Assembly (NCBI GenBank): GCA_020744225.1
Contig: JAGMWG010000016.1
Location: 186,001-250,000, forward strand
Reading direction: 5' to 3'
Length of the DNA: 64,000 bases
Source of the DNA: Paraphoma chrysanthemicola
Taxonomy: Eukaryota > Ascomycota > Dothideomycetes > Pleosporales > Phaeosphaeriaceae
Shown: in pieces, positions 1 through 12,067 of the stretch
Numbering within the stretch: position 1 is the first letter of the stretch
How the letters are laid out: each line of letters opens with the position of its first letter
Program-made: the position numbers and the translations under genes
The notes under the pieces: generated by a model
The model's input: only the letters and a program-made list of their open reading frames with translations
Told to the model about the DNA's origin: nothing
Databases searched by the model: none

Positions 1-238
1 AAGTCCACATACAAGTACAGCCGCAAAAATGACCATACTTGTCAGATCCGATATCTGACGTGCCTACCAGTCCGATAGACTTCGATGAGAGTGATGAGTA
101 TACGGAAAAGATACACTAACAAAGTCATCAAATCCCAGACGCCGCGCTGTGCTCAAGGTACAGTATGTCAGAATGTGGACCACAGACGTACTCGTCTGGA
201 AGATCACGTTCACACTCTCCAGCCAATCCTTACCCCGC

Positions 239-2821
239 CTACTGGTACATACCAGGAGGTCCGGGTCTACCGGGCTGCTGCTGTCGCGGTCCTGGTCCAC
301 CAAAACCCTGATGGCCGTCAAACATCATTCTCGGATCCTCGCCACGCATGCCGGGCATCGGCGGTCCGTAGCCAGGAGGAGGGAAGTATCCCTGTGGCGG
401 GCCTTGCATGCCATTTCCGCCGGGTCCTCCAGGACCAGGGAAACCCATGCCACGCATGTTACCCGGTGGTGGGAAGCCAGGAGGGTGACCAAGTGGTGTG
501 TTTCCGGCCGAGAAGCTCGGTCCTCCCGGGCCCATCTGCTGCTGCGGGTTCGGGCCGTTCAGACCAGGCGGCTGGCGCATGGGACCTCCAAATCCTGGTG
601 GTGGTGCAATGTTGGCACGTTCTTGCGGGGTTGGTGGCATGCCGGGTTGGCCGCGGCCACCCATGTATGGCATGTCTGGCATAGGCTGTGATGGAATGCC
701 CATGTTGGTCATGGGGCGACCCTCACCAGCCGTGTTACGGCGTTGGAGATTTGCCAACGGATCGTCATGGCCGGGAAAGCCCACAGGCATGCGGGCATTC
801 TTCGCACGCATCGCCTCCTGCTGTTGTTGTTGCATGCTCATATGCTGCCGGAGCTCCTGTTCACGGCGCTCAGCCTCGCGTCGTGCCATCTCGTTCTCGT
901 TATACAATCTTGGATCTTCCATGAAACCAGGGGGCAGACCAGGCCGACCCTTGGGTTGAGCTTGAGATTGCTGTCGGGGCTGATCAAAGAATGCCGCAAG
1001 GTGGTTTTCTTGAGGTTGACGAGGTAGGTTTGGGTTGCCAAGTTGGGGTGGTGTAGCACGGGACGGCTGCTGCATCAGGGTAAGCAAGAAATCACGCTCA
1101 CGTTGCTTCGTGTCTTGGTCGCGGCCAGATATTTCGCGTTGACGGCTACTCAACAGCGCCGCCAAATTTGGGTCTTGCACCTGAGCATTCCGCGGAGGTT
1201 GCTGGTGAGGGAAGTGGTCTTCTGGGTGGCCTGCGTCTCCACGCGGCATTCTGAACTGCTCATGGACAGCGTTATCTGGCGACATGCTGTTGAATCTCGC
1301 TTGCTGGGACGATCGAGCATCGGGTCCCGTTGGCCGCTGCGAAAGAATGTTTTCTAATATGCTCTGCTGCTCAATCGTACGAGGCGGCCGAGTGTTCTGC
1401 GGTTCTGGGGGTGGAGATTGCTGGTTGAAATCCAAGGAGATGCCGCCGCCATGCCTTGTGCCGTTGGGCGGAGCGGGCGCATTTGGCTGCGGCGGTACTC
1501 CACCACCGACATTAACTTGGCCAAGCATTTGCAATATACGCTGAAAGCCCTCCTTGTCTGCGTTCGCTTCCATGACGGGCGGCGGCGGCGATGCTGGTGT
1601 TGGCATTGAAGGCTGGCTAGCCATTACTGGCTCTTCGGGTTTGGTGAACATAGTCATGAATCTTGACTTCTTGTCCGGTCTTGGTTTCGTCGCAATGGTC
1701 TCCGCGGGAGAGCTCTCAGCAGCCTTGTCCCTGCCCCAATTTCCGAACAAAATACCTTGCGTAGGTTCTGCTCCTGAGGGCGTATGTAATGGTTGGGTGA
1801 GCATCGGTGGCACTGTCGCCGACACGGCAGAGGGCACCTCAGAAGCCGTGTCCAAACGGTCGTCCTTCTCTTCTGCCGGCGTGTCTTTGGCTCTCATCTG
1901 CTCCTTCCAGCGCTGGAAGTCTTCTTGTGTACGGGCCTTGTTCTCCTTCTTCTCAATCTTGGTGTCCATCCATTCGGGGTCCTCCTCTGCTCTATTCCCG
2001 CCCCTCGTCCACTCACGGTCTCGGTCGCGCTCACGGTCTCGGTCACGCTCGCGCCAGCCGCCCTGAAGTCCTGGTTTCGAGCTCTCGTCTTTCGTCTCAT
2101 CTCGTCGGCCCCAGCGAGGCTCGGCGCGATCACGGTTGCCTCGTCGTGGAGCTGCATCCATCTCGGGGTCGCCCTCCTGCTTGTCGCGGTTGCGATCACC
2201 ATTGCGGCCGCTGAAGCGCTCAAAGTCTTCCTGGCCTAAGCTCTTGCGCCCCTTGACATTTGTCCAGCCCTCACCGTCTTCGCGCGCAGGGCGGCGCCCG
2301 TTGGTGTAGCCCTTGTCACGATTGCGGTCGGCGTCGCCTCGATCCCGCGTCCATCGCTCGTTCTTGTCGCGCGGGAAGCGGTCGCCCAGGTTGTCACCAT
2401 CTGTCGACACAATGCCAGTGCGCTCCTTGGGCTCACCTGGAACTTTGACAGCATTACGCGAAGCCGAAAGGAAGGATAGCTTGGGCGGGCCGAGCACTGT
2501 TTCCTCGCCAGGTTCTACAAAAAGAGCGTTAATTGCGGCCACCATGCCATGAGCTTCTGACTTACGCATGCTCTGACGGCGACCGAATTGACCCATGGGG
2601 TTGATGATAGGCCGCTGCTCACTGGCGCCCCCTCCCTCGCCTTCTCGCAGGCCGCGCGTTCGACGTACTGTGCCATTGTTGTTGGCGTGGTTGCTGTTGT
2701 TGGTCTGGTCTGTGGGCACGTCCATCCATTGTGTGATGGACGGGAGGCCATCGGGCTTCCTGACGAGAGGCGACTCTTTCAGCGCAAGCAACTGCTCCTC
2801 GGTGTAGACGAGTCCTCCCAT
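239..2821 (-). CDS. 4E-T/Eap1-like eIF4E-binding translational regulator (putative)
   Basis: Single open frame of 860 aa from the ATG at 2821; the frame runs seven codons further upstream but only from a TTG. Residues 6-12 read Y-T-E-E-Q-L-L, the Y-x4-L-phi eIF4E-binding motif, placed at the extreme N-terminus and followed by KESP as in metazoan 4E-T. The middle (about 110-330) is charged and rich in RD/RE dipeptides. The C-terminal half is low-complexity Q/P, then G/P/M-rich, as in P-body and RNA-granule proteins. Inferred role: binds cytoplasmic eIF4E and represses or stores mRNA. The family call rests on the motif, its position and the disordered composition, because no globular domain is visible. 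Another eIF4E-binding scaffold is possible. The Kozak context (AAG before ATG) is good. Confidence 0.6.
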   Translation of the reverse strand: MGGLVYTEEQLLALKESPLVRKPDGLPSITQWMDVPTDQTNNSNHANNNGTVRRTRGLREGEGGGASEQRPIINPMGQFGRRQSMRKSEAHGMVAAINALFVEPGEETVLGPPKLSFLSASRNAVKVPGEPKERTGIVSTDGDNLGDRFPRDKNERWTRDRGDADRNRDKGYTNGRRPAREDGEGWTNVKGRKSLGQEDFERFSGRNGDRNRDKQEGDPEMDAAPRRGNRDRAEPRWGRRDETKDESSKPGLQGGWRERDRDRERDRDREWTRGGNRAEEDPEWMDTKIEKKENKARTQEDFQRWKEQMRAKDTPAEEKDDRLDTASEVPSAVSATVPPMLTQPLHTPSGAEPTQGILFGNWGRDKAAESSPAETIATKPRPDKKSRFMTMFTKPEEPVMASQPSMPTPASPPPPVMEANADKEGFQRILQMLGQVNVGGGVPPQPNAPAPPNGTRHGGGISLDFNQQSPPPEPQNTRPPRTIEQQSILENILSQRPTGPDARSSQQARFNSMSPDNAVHEQFRMPRGDAGHPEDHFPHQQPPRNAQVQDPNLAALLSSRQREISGRDQDTKQRERDFLLTLMQQPSRATPPQLGNPNLPRQPQENHLAAFFDQPRQQSQAQPKGRPGLPPGFMEDPRLYNENEMARREAERREQELRQHMSMQQQQQEAMRAKNARMPVGFPGHDDPLANLQRRNTAGEGRPMTNMGIPSQPMPDMPYMGGRGQPGMPPTPQERANIAPPPGFGGPMRQPPGLNGPNPQQQMGPGGPSFSAGNTPLGHPPGFPPPGNMRGMGFPGPGGPGGNGMQGPPQGYFPPPGYGPPMPGMRGEDPRMMFDGHQGFGGPGPRQQQPGRPGPPGMYQ

Positions 2822-3677
2822 CTTTGGGTGGTCGCGGTGCAAAGCTGGGCGGGCGGGGTAGGTATGTCTCGTGGTGTTGTGTGTTCAGGGTCCAGTAGCG
2901 CAAATGATGGGAATTTTGGTGCTCCAGAGGGAAGAGCGCCCTATGTGGCAGACGCGAGATGAAGCGCTCAACTCGCAGGCAATTAGACACTACTTGTGTG
3001 CAGCTCGTACGCAATAGAACAATTGGTGCAGCGCCGTGCGCTCGGCAACGGTTGGGCAGATGTGAGCAGATTCGTAGGTGCAAAATAGAGCGTCTATGTT
3101 GATTCGCAGTAGGGCGCGTGGCAGCGCGGTGCAGCTCGAGCTGGAACGCAACGTGGGCGAGGAGCAGCGCACCCCTGCTGCTGGACAGCGGCGATGAAAA
3201 GCGGAGAAGCAGTCGTGGGCTCAGCGCGTGTGGCGGCAGCAATTCGGTGCGTGGGCAATTCTGCTAGCGATCGGGGGGTCTGAGGGTTTATGTACTGGAC
3301 TAGAAAGAATAGCGCGTGCTTGTTGTGGGTGATTGTGACGGGCTGGTCGCGAGGCGTCGTCTTGAAGGTAATGCGGCTGCTGTCCACGCATGCCAAGACA
3401 AGCACGGATTCACTCAGTGGGTACGCGAGGTGCGTCATGGGCATGTGACTCGTGGGCTCACTTTCACTTTGCGCAGGCAACACCTTCCTTTACTTTCTGC
3501 ACATTTCGCATTGAGCGCATCTGATCGATTCATCTCAGCCCGCGTGACGCTGGATGCCTACCGCGCCTACTCATATATCTGCCTGTCAGCATTACCTCTA
3601 AAAGAGGCAGCTGCGAACGAAGAACGCCAATGCCATGCTATAAATCCAACTCCTTAAGTAATGCTGCCTTATACTTT
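2822..3677. other. Intergenic: 5' side of the 4E-T-like gene and 3' flank of URB1
   Basis: About 850 bp between two minus-strand genes. Several overlapping short frames exist but none has a convincing start or composition. It most likely holds the promoter and 5' UTR of the 4E-T-like gene. A pyrimidine/AG-rich stretch just upstream of 2821 could be a 5' UTR intron acceptor. Confidence 0.5.
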
Positions 3678-6600
3678 TCAATGGCCAGAGCCGACTATCG
3701 AGGCAACGAGCTCAGCTGCAGATCCAGCACTCCACTCATCCACCCTGCCCTGATCGCACGTCTCGTATGTGCGCGAGGCCAATGTTTTTAGCGTGCGGTG
3801 ACGGGGATCCTGGTTGTCGAGCATCATCCTGATCCAAGGGATCAGACCGCATCTCGTGATGAGTGTCGTACTGCCATCGACATGAGTCGCACGGAGCAAT
3901 AACTTGAGTATCTTCTCTTTCGCCGACACCGCGCACGATTGAGACACATAATGCCCAAGCAGTTGCTCGAAAATGTTGCTCTTCCTGAAGTATTCCATGT
4001 CCTGTGGTGTGCGAAGCGAGTCTAGCAGATATTGAAGGAACCAGTCGACCTCCTGGTGGTAAGTCCCATCATCGTCTGGCTCGCTGGCCACAATAGAGTG
4101 CCAGAACTCGTTGAGGAGATGATGCACATTCCAGGACGGGGCCTTCGTGAGGAACCTGCTCATCTTGCTGTACATCGAGTGAGTTGGGTCAGCCACGATG
4201 CTTGTACAACGAGCTGCCAGCACGCCCCCAAGGTATGGGAACGGCTCCGATCCCAGCGACTCAACCGTCTCCAAAGTTTCGCCGAGCAAGAGGAATATCT
4301 GCTGCAAGTCGGCATTTGCAGCGAATTTTTGTGGCTGTTCCGTGTTTTCTGTCTCCTGAATAGGCCTGCCGATGCTTGCTTCGAGTGTTACCATAAGCTG
4401 TCGAAGGCTGTTGATGGCTTGCAAGCGAATCTCAGCGTGCTTCGAGCAAAGACACAATATCAATTCCCCGATATCGCCATCTTCAATTGCTTCACTGAGG
4501 TCCTTCTTCCTCCATCGTGTGAGGCCGATGTGTTTCTCATCTTCTTCGGGAGGTGCTTCGAGATTGATGTCCGGCTTCGCCACTCCCTTTCGCTCCCTTC
4601 CCCCGACCGGAACAGGCGATGACGTGGACCTTTCTGAGCCGCTGAAGTCGGCACCTGTGGCTAGCTTCAAAGCTTCTTTGGCGCTCTCTTTGCCCATCTT
4701 CCAGAGGAACGCATCCTTGAGAACTTCCTTGTGTGCCTTTCCTGCAGAGTCCACCATGGCATCTCGCGCGGCGATCAGCATTCTTTCGTCTTCGCCAATC
4801 AACTTGAGAAGATACAGGATCTTGGATACCCATTGGGACAAGGGTTCTGCTGCGACAGACTTCGTCTCTTCGCCACCTCGGAATGGCCATTGCTCGACAA
4901 ACGTCAAGAGCAGTGGACTGAACGGCCCCAAGTCTTCCGCCAGAAGCTCGTGACGTGCGCAGATAGCGTCAACGTCATCGAAGTATTTGATCGGCCCCTT
5001 TATAAAACGCGCACAGCAGTCGTCAAGGAAGTCAAGGATATGAGTGGATGGTGTAGACGAGCCAGGCGATGGGCCTAGACTAGCGATAAGAGCATCTAGA
5101 GCATCGGGGGACGTGCTCGTCTGCAGCAAATCTTGATCGAGAAGAATGGCGCTCAAGAGGGACCTCACTCCGGCGTATAATTCGTTCTCTTGTGAGGTGA
5201 CCAGAAGCCTGAGAAGAGTGACGAAGGGTGAGTGCGTGAGTGTTTCTACAACGTTAGCATCTGAAGGTGTTCTTTGGCACCGTACTTACTAGGCTTTTGC
5301 CACCACCTCATGGCCGGCGAATGTCTCGCCATCTGTATCCAATGCTCCAACTCCATCACACGAAACGCCTTCTCCTCGGTTGATTTGGTGAGTTTTTCGA
5401 CTTCTGTCAAGGCATTACACAGTGGGATGGAAACGTCGAACTTCTCCTGTAGTGCGGCCTGAGGTGTGACCTCGTAGTATAGGCGCAGTAGTCTGGTGAT
5501 AGATTCTCGCTTTAGGTCCTGGAGGCCGGGCTTCTTCAGTGCCAAGAATATAGTGCGTACAGGAGGACAGCGCCTGCTGATCTCAGCTGTAAGACGCTTG
5601 CTTGCTTGTTCCCACAGCTTCGATGGCTTCGCTCGATTCGCATCGTCAAGTACTTGCACTACACGTTGCAGCTTTTGGAGAATCGCTACCAGAACACGGA
5701 CCGCGAACAGCTGTATCAGGTCGGAACTATGATTCAGACACTTGGTGAGGACTTGTTGGTTGAGTGACTGTGGCATAATGCTGGGCATCATCGAGGATAA
5801 AGGAGGAGGACGGTCACGATAATTTCTCGCGCCACCAAGGTACTTTGGCACAGGCAGCTGTATGGTCTGATAAAGGAAAGCAGAGTAGCCTATCCAGGTC
5901 GAGGTGAGCATCGGATCGTAGCTGAAGTCTTTCCTCTTTGTAAAGTAATCGGTAACAAGCTCAGGGCAGGCGCGGAAGATGTCGACGACTAGTTCCTGGT
6001 GAAGCGTGTTCGCATACGGCCGTTGACTTTGTATGAACTCTGACAGGATAACATTGCGGGTTCTGCTGGCGTTGTTGTCTACTGCGTCAAAGCCTGGATC
6101 TAGGCCGTGGTCTGCTGTATCCTCGATAGTCCCATCATCGTCATCGAAGGTGTGTGGGTAAAAGCCATGCGATGGGAGCATCACGCCGTATGCTGCATCG
6201 GTGCAGACCATGCGCAGGAAGTCATGGGCCAGCTGATCGGGTGCTTTTTGTCCCTCTAGCAGAACGCCCTCTTCCACCTCATAACTGTACAAGTTTGCGA
6301 TGCGAGAAAGCGCCTTCCCGCTCAGAATGCGGCTTTTGGTGCTGCGTGGCATGGCCTTGTCTTTGAACACATGGCTAACGAAGACATCGAACACTTCGAA
6401 GATGAGGAACGGTGGATCAGCGCTGAGGTGGTCGAAGATTCCTCGGACAATGTTGACATTAGACAGTATCTCACTCTTCGCGCGCTCATCTTGGTAGCGC
6501 AGGTGCTCGAGGAGGTAGCGTATCGCAGTTGTCCGTACACTGGGTCGCTTCTTGTGATCCTCGGCGCTTTGCTCTTTGCGCAGTCCAATGTTCCTGCCCA

Positions 6601-7309
6601 AGATCCTGGGCTCGAGGGTGAAGTCTCTTTTCGCGTAGACGGCTCGTGCGTGCGCGCCCTCATTGAACCGAGTGAGCTCTGTGAGCAGTCGCAGAGCAGG
6701 GGAGATGACGTTGTCGTGGTTTGGTGCGGCTGAGGTGCTGCGGACCAGGCGACGTGCAACAGAGGGCTGCAGTATCGTCTTTGCCAGGAGGTGGCCATAC
6801 TCAATGAACTCGATGTGGCTGGCGAGGACCTTGAACAGCAGCGCAAGCACAGCGGTGACCTGCGCAAGGATGGCGTCGAAATTGGTCTCGGCGGCGAAGT
6901 CCCATGCCTGTATGAGGTTCTGCAAGAAGACCTTATCCTTGTCGTCCCTTCCTCTTCCCTTCTGGCTGTCGAGATACTCGCGCAGGATGGCTCGCTTGCG
7001 GGGAAGGTCGTCTTTTTCGGTCGTGTAGAGAATCGAGTCGAGAAATCGTTTGAACAAGCTCAGACCTAGACTGGTTAGCTTCCATGGTCGCGATGAAGGC
7101 TTGGACTACTGACCATTGCGAAAGTCACCATGCGCCCGCTGGTCGAACAGCAGCGCCGTCTGCAGCTCGCGCGCCGTGGTGACTTCCCCAGCATTGCCAT
7201 TTGGCCGCGGCGAGTTGCGTTCGTAGCTGCCCTGGACCCTTTGGCGCTTATTATCATGGCCAATTTGCGCGCCTCTGGCGTCGGCATCAAATATGGTTCT
7301 CTTCCCCAT
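3678..7309 (-). CDS. URB1: URB1/NPA1 nucleolar pre-60S ribosome biogenesis factor
   Basis: Three exons: 7309-7114, 7065-5290 and 5245-3678, joined by introns of 48 and 44 nt (GTCAGT...TAG; GTAAGT...GCTAAC...TAG). The spliced frame is 1179 aa and closes in phase at both junctions. The first junction produces the continuous block RNGLSLFKRFLDSILY, preceded by ARELQTALLFDQ, which is the hallmark start of the Urb1/Npa1 N-terminal domain. The rest is an alpha-helical, HEAT-like scaffold. The family acts in the nucleolus in early 60S assembly with Npa2/Dbp6/Rsa3. Exon 1 carries a basic KRQRVQ stretch, likely nuclear-localising. Length is in the expected range for filamentous fungi. Confidence 0.93.
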
Positions 7310-8709
7310 GATTCATCTCTGTCTGTCGCGGCTGCAAATCGCATGCGCGCTGCGAAACTCGAAAAGTCGGGCGGGACTTTGAAATTTCGGACAGGGATTA
7401 ATCCGCTAGCCCCAGTGAGGTAAGGTTCCAGCACGCCTACAAACGTCAACTCTTCGCCCGTCATCTCTCCACAATCTTCCTGCATACTAGTGGTTCTCCT
7501 ATACATAGTCAACGTACTTCACATGTTGCCCGTCTTCATGCTATCGTTATGTCCAATGCACAGCAACTCCAAACGCTCTTGTCTTTTCCGGTGGCATTCA
7601 TCCTCCGCGAACCTTCGTGTCATTCCAGCACAGCTTAACACTGTTCGAGCTTGCTTGGCCCGAAGCAACGATTTTCTTTCCTTGTTGCCATCTTTTTGCG
7701 TCAAAAACCCTCAGTATTTCTGCATCCCGCGTTCATGTTGCCCGAGAACCTCATTAGCGATGCCTCCACACAGCAACTACTCGCAGAAGGGTGTTTAGGG
7801 ACGACCGTCACATTCGTGTAACCCATCGTACTTCTTTTTCTACATCAAGAGTTGGATTGAGGTTTTATCCGCACATCTTGGCCGTTCATGTCGCGTCTCG
7901 ACACTCACGGTCAGTGGATACCTCACTTTCACCTGCGCCAACACATCACAGCAAAAAAGTGGCAACGGCATTGAGCAAGTGAAAGAGCGATACATCACTC
8001 GAATCGGCGACCCTCTGGTACCAAAAAAGCCAACCTCGAACCCAAGCACGAGAGGTATTTGCTGAAACCCTGAGGCCAGCTACTTCGAAGGGGCAGTTGA
8101 AGCGCTAGTGTCTTACGGAAGAACACAGGGTTTACCGGCAGCCTCAAGGACGCAAAACAATCCCACCACATACAACAACTTCGGAGACTTGTGATGCTGT
8201 ATTCGAGAATTAGACACTACATGAAGATACAGGATCTGAATTGCAGAGCACATGTAGAACCAGGTAAGCCCAAGGTGAGCGCGTGAGTAGTCGACAGATA
8301 TGTCGAGGGTCAGGTGACAATGTTTGAGGTGCGAGCGGGTCGTGAAAACGGCTGGGACACACTCTCACCTTGACCAGTCTTTCATCGGATATTTGAGATT
8401 TGCCTGCAACGCACCTATCAGCACCACAAACTTGATGGGATATCTGAAATTATGACCTTGTATGATTTCAAATTCGATCAGGACCACTACACATTGGCAT
8501 TATCGGGTGACGATACGTAGAGCCATGTCCGCAACAGATGAGAATTTGGACCGTCATGACAACGTCAATCTGAGAGCTTGGTGAAGTGAGCATGAAGGAA
8601 CATTGCAACACTTTTAAACCATAGAGTCCTAGCAATGCGAACCAGACTTTCATAACAATTAAATCCTAATCCCCACACTAGAACACATTGATCTAACTCG
8701 GTGCCGCTA
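7310..8709. other. Intergenic, 1.4 kb, no gene recognised
   Basis: Upstream of URB1 and downstream of the C12-tract gene. Only short frames without signals are present, and none has codon use resembling the neighbours. It presumably holds the URB1 promoter and a 3' UTR. No tRNA or repeat was recognised. Confidence 0.5.
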
Positions 8710-10456
8710 TCATCCCATCCTCGCAACAATCTCATCCATTTCCCTCGCCAGAAGTCTCAAATTCACATCCCCATATCCATTTCCACGCTCATTCCCTTGC
8801 CCATTCCTATTCCCCTCCACCCGCCGAATACGCCCCACTTCTTCCGCCCTTCCAACTCGCCCGCCTGTCTCCCCTCCTCTCATCTCCTCTCTGAGCTTCA
8901 TCCGCGCCGTCTCCCGCGCACGCAAACTCGTTCGTTTCCTCGCAACACAGAATTTGAAACTCGCGCAAAAGTCCTCCCGACTTTTGACTTCTGCATCTCT
9001 ATCTCTATTTACGTGACCAAAACTGTATCTCTCCCTTCCCCTTTCGATTTCCCTATCACTCTGCATTTTTCGATTCCACTCATTCCAGCCCCACGGATCA
9101 GGTCCCAGCCCAGGCCGGTACAGTGGCGGTGAAACATCGTGGATAGACAGTGTGAGGTGAGGTGTGTCGGGCGGGGAGAGTGGGGATTGTATGCCTGGGA
9201 GTGTTTGCTGAACGTATGTGCGTGTGGAGGATAAGGTGCCGGGGAAATTGAGGGGGTAGTCGAGGTCGGCGGCGAGGTCGTTGCTGGGGAGGTCATAGAG
9301 GCTTAAATCTGAGTGAGCGGAGTGGAGCGGGTGGTGGTGTGGTGGTAGTTTGGGAAGGGGTATGTCCTGGAGCGGTGGATAGGCAAGTGGGTACAAAGGT
9401 TGGGCTGGACCTTGCGAGATGCGGGTTTGAGGTCGTGACATACGATCATTGTCGAAATCTGCTGGTTCAGAAGCGGCCGCGCTATTCGAAAATCGTATAC
9501 TGGACTTCGGCGATTTATCCCTTCCCTTCCTCGATATTGCTCGCGTTTGTGATTTCCGTCTGCTCGCCAGAATCGAAGGGGAACGAAATTGAGGATACGG
9601 TCGCGAATAAGCATGCAATTGCGAATACATGGTCCACGCAAACGGTGCTCCAGCAACAATCCCCATACCCGACAAGTCGATATTGGCAGGCTCCGGCCGA
9701 CTGAGTCGCTGCAGAGCGCTCTTAGATTTCTCGATATATCTAGACACGCTTTTTGACTTGGCATGTTCATTGTCCAGTTCAGGGGGGGGGGGGTCGGCCA
9801 TGCTCGCGGTTGAGGTCGGCATACATTGCATACGCAGGGTTGTATGCTGCGTCCGTGGGGCTGTGGTCGAGCCTGCGGATTAAAAGTCTAGGTTGTTCGT
9901 GCTGCGAGTCATCGTAGTCGAGGAAACCGTTGGTCTGGCGCGTTCGGTCGATGTGTTTGAGCCATGTCCTGACTTCACTCAGCATGAGGAGTGATTTGGG
10001 TTGATTTGGGGCACTTACGTACTTGACAGCCGTCTGAAGTCGCGGATCTTCTTCCTGCTCTGCATCTATAACGACCGATTCTTCTCGCCCGTCAACAGGC
10101 AGTGGGTGTTCATTATTGAGCGCTTCGTTGCTCTCTTCATCGTATACTGTATTCTCAAGCATTCTTCTCGCTTCTAGTTCCCAAAGCTCTTCCAGTGTTG
10201 GTTTGCAACGATGACTGAGCATTTCGCCAGCTACAGCATGAGTATTTCGCTTTCTCTCTCTGGTGTCTTTCTCTGTCCCTTTGAGGGCATAGATGAAGTC
10301 CTCGTCATCGAAATCGTGCTGACTTACTAGCCAGCCCCAATGCTGCAGGTCGCGGAGGATCGTGCGATCGTTGGCATCGGGTTCAATTATAGTGTACGTA
10401 TGTGAATACTCATCTGTGGCGGCATGTTCAGGAGGTGGACGAACGAGAAATGGCAT
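8710..10456 (-). CDS. Uncharacterised fungal protein, frame broken at a poly-C tract
   Basis: Two overlapping minus-strand frames look like one protein. The upstream part starts at the ATG at 10456 (MPFLVRPPP; good AAG context) and runs 225 aa to a TGA directly after a run of 12 C. The downstream part continues from the same tract in the next frame to 8710. With 11 C instead of 12 the two join as ...GRPPPPELDNEHAK..., about 581 aa. The N-terminal half is acidic with a predicted helical stretch (PTLEELWELEARRMLE). The C-terminal part is proline-rich and then very basic (R/E-rich). No known domain was recognised. A GTAAGT...CAG pair near 10018-9969 would give a 50-nt intron that leads to a stop, so I did not use it. 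Either a sequencing indel or a genuine frameshift allele. Confidence 0.5.
9782..9793 (-). repeat. C12 homopolymer (G12 on plus strand) inside a gene
   Basis: Twelve consecutive G on the plus strand. It lies exactly where the reading frame of the 8710-10456 gene changes. Homopolymers of this length are prone both to sequencing error and to slippage. Confidence 0.95.
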
Positions 10457-10975
10457 CTTCGACGGTTGGCAAGTCTTTGAGAGAAACAAGGCAAAGGTAG
10501 TTGTGGCTGCATTATGTTGATGTATGTGACCGGTACGTAACCGTCACCGCTGGCGGTGAATTGAAGATCTTCACAAGGCAACTATTACACTCCATCATGT
10601 CGCGAGCCTAATTGTGAATTCCATCTCCCGTCCATGAAGAATCCATCGGGTATCAAGTTGCCAGCCCTTTCAATCATTCCACGCTGCCATTGCGCCCTGG
10701 CCTCGTTGAGGAAAGTCGTGTTGCCCAGCACCTCGGGCAACGAGCATTCATCGCCTCATTCGTCCATCGCGTCACCCTGCCAAACGTGACGCTTTTCCTC
10801 GGACGTGCTGCGCTTATTGCGGCGTGAGCAGCGGTTACTCTGAACCGAGATTTCGCCTGGCACAAGTTTCCTAGAGCCATTGTGAGTAGGCGTCAACAGG
10901 CTTATCGTCTCGACGATGCTGGAGGGTCGATAATGATGTTCAGGTGGTTATTGCAGGTTCATGCTCGGGGAGGGC
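10457..10975. other. Intergenic, about 520 bp
   Basis: Between the 3' end of GCN3 and the start of the C12-tract gene, both on the minus strand. It holds no supported gene. It likely contains the promoter/5' UTR of the 10456 gene and the GCN3 3' UTR. Confidence 0.5.
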
Positions 10976-12067
10976 TCAGAACCATATCTTGATCAGCTCT
11001 TCCGACACTGCAGACGGCGTGAGTACGCCTGACTCGGTGATGATGCCAGAGATCAGGTCGGGAGGCTAAAAAACTGTCAGATTCTGCTTCGTCGGAATGA
11101 ATGAAAAACCTACCGTAAAATCGACAGCATCGTGAGCGCTGAGCGCAGCGCCTTTGGCGTCCATGTCAGCGATGGCTTCGTCAAATGGGTTCTTCTGCTC
11201 CTCTTCCTTGTTCTTGGCCTCTCCAGTGACCTTGAAGTCCAGGACCTTTTGCTCGATGGGCAGGTCGAACTGGCTCAACGGATACAGCCTGACAAATTTG
11301 TGGCTCTCAGCGACCACGTAGAATGGCTTCCCCTTGCTCTTCGCAAGCAAACCCATCTGATAGGTGCCCATGCGCGAAATGATGCCTCCATTCTCGACGA
11401 CGCCCTCTGCGCCCACAATGACCATGTCAACCTTGCCCAGCGAGTATGCAACGGCCGAGTCTGGTATCGCCGCAACGGGAATGTTGTTTGCGCGGAGGTC
11501 GGCAACGGTCTGGTGTCCTTCTCTCAGGTCGGATGAGTCTGACGAGGGCAGGACGTATATGACCTTGAAGCGCGTGGTGCTTGACTCAGCAGCACTCCTC
11601 AGCAGCGCGCCCACCACTCGTGACCCGCCATTTGTGAGCACCGTGGCCCCGTCGCGGATGAAATGCTTGCCGAAGCTCGCAATCTTCTCTCTGCTCTGCT
11701 TGGCGCGCTCCACGAACAGCTTGCCATTGGAAAGGAGGTGGTTGCGTATCGCGCGGAAGTCGTCTTCGGGGCCGAGGTTTAGGCTCGCGGGGCGGTTGAG
11801 CGTCGTGATCAGGTAGCGCTGGAAGAGATCTGTGCCGGCTGACAGGGAGATGGGGTTCGCGATCGAGGCTTTGAGGGCGGCGGTATGGCGTTCGAGCAGT
11901 GCAAGCGTCTCGGCTACGGTTGATACTGAGCTTTGTGCGATGGCTTCTACAAGTGCCTCAATTGCGGCAACAGGCATGGTAAGTTCGGGGTCATCTTTGA
12001 GGATGCGGCGATACGTCGCAACGATGTCGAACTCGGGAAGTGGTTTGGGATCTGTTTCCGTACTCAT
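10976..12067 (-). CDS. GCN3: Translation initiation factor eIF2B subunit alpha
   Basis: Two exons, 12067-11114 and 11065-10976, with a 48-nt intron (GTAGGT...TTTTAG), giving 347 aa. The frame shows the IF-2B fold: N-terminal helices, then TNGGSRVVGALL, VIYVLPSSDSS, AIPDSAVAYSLGKVDMVIVGAE and NGGIISRMGTYQM. The spliced C-terminus ends LTPSAVSEELIKIWF, the highly conserved tail of eIF2B alpha; that tail is lost if the intron is read through. It is the regulatory subunit of the cytosolic eIF2B guanine-nucleotide exchange decamer and senses phosphorylated eIF2 in general amino-acid control. It is slightly longer than yeast Gcn3 (305 aa), mainly through a charged insert near residue 290. Confidence 0.95.

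Noticed and set aside
85..1357. Several plus-strand frames of 60-200 codons opposite the 4E-T-like gene.
   Set aside because: They are antisense shadows of a low-complexity GC-rich gene, with no coherent domain.
9969..10018. GTAAGT...GCTGAG...CAG intron candidate in the C12-tract gene.
   Set aside because: Removing its 50 nt leads to a stop after 18 codons and does not reach the frame beyond the C12 tract.
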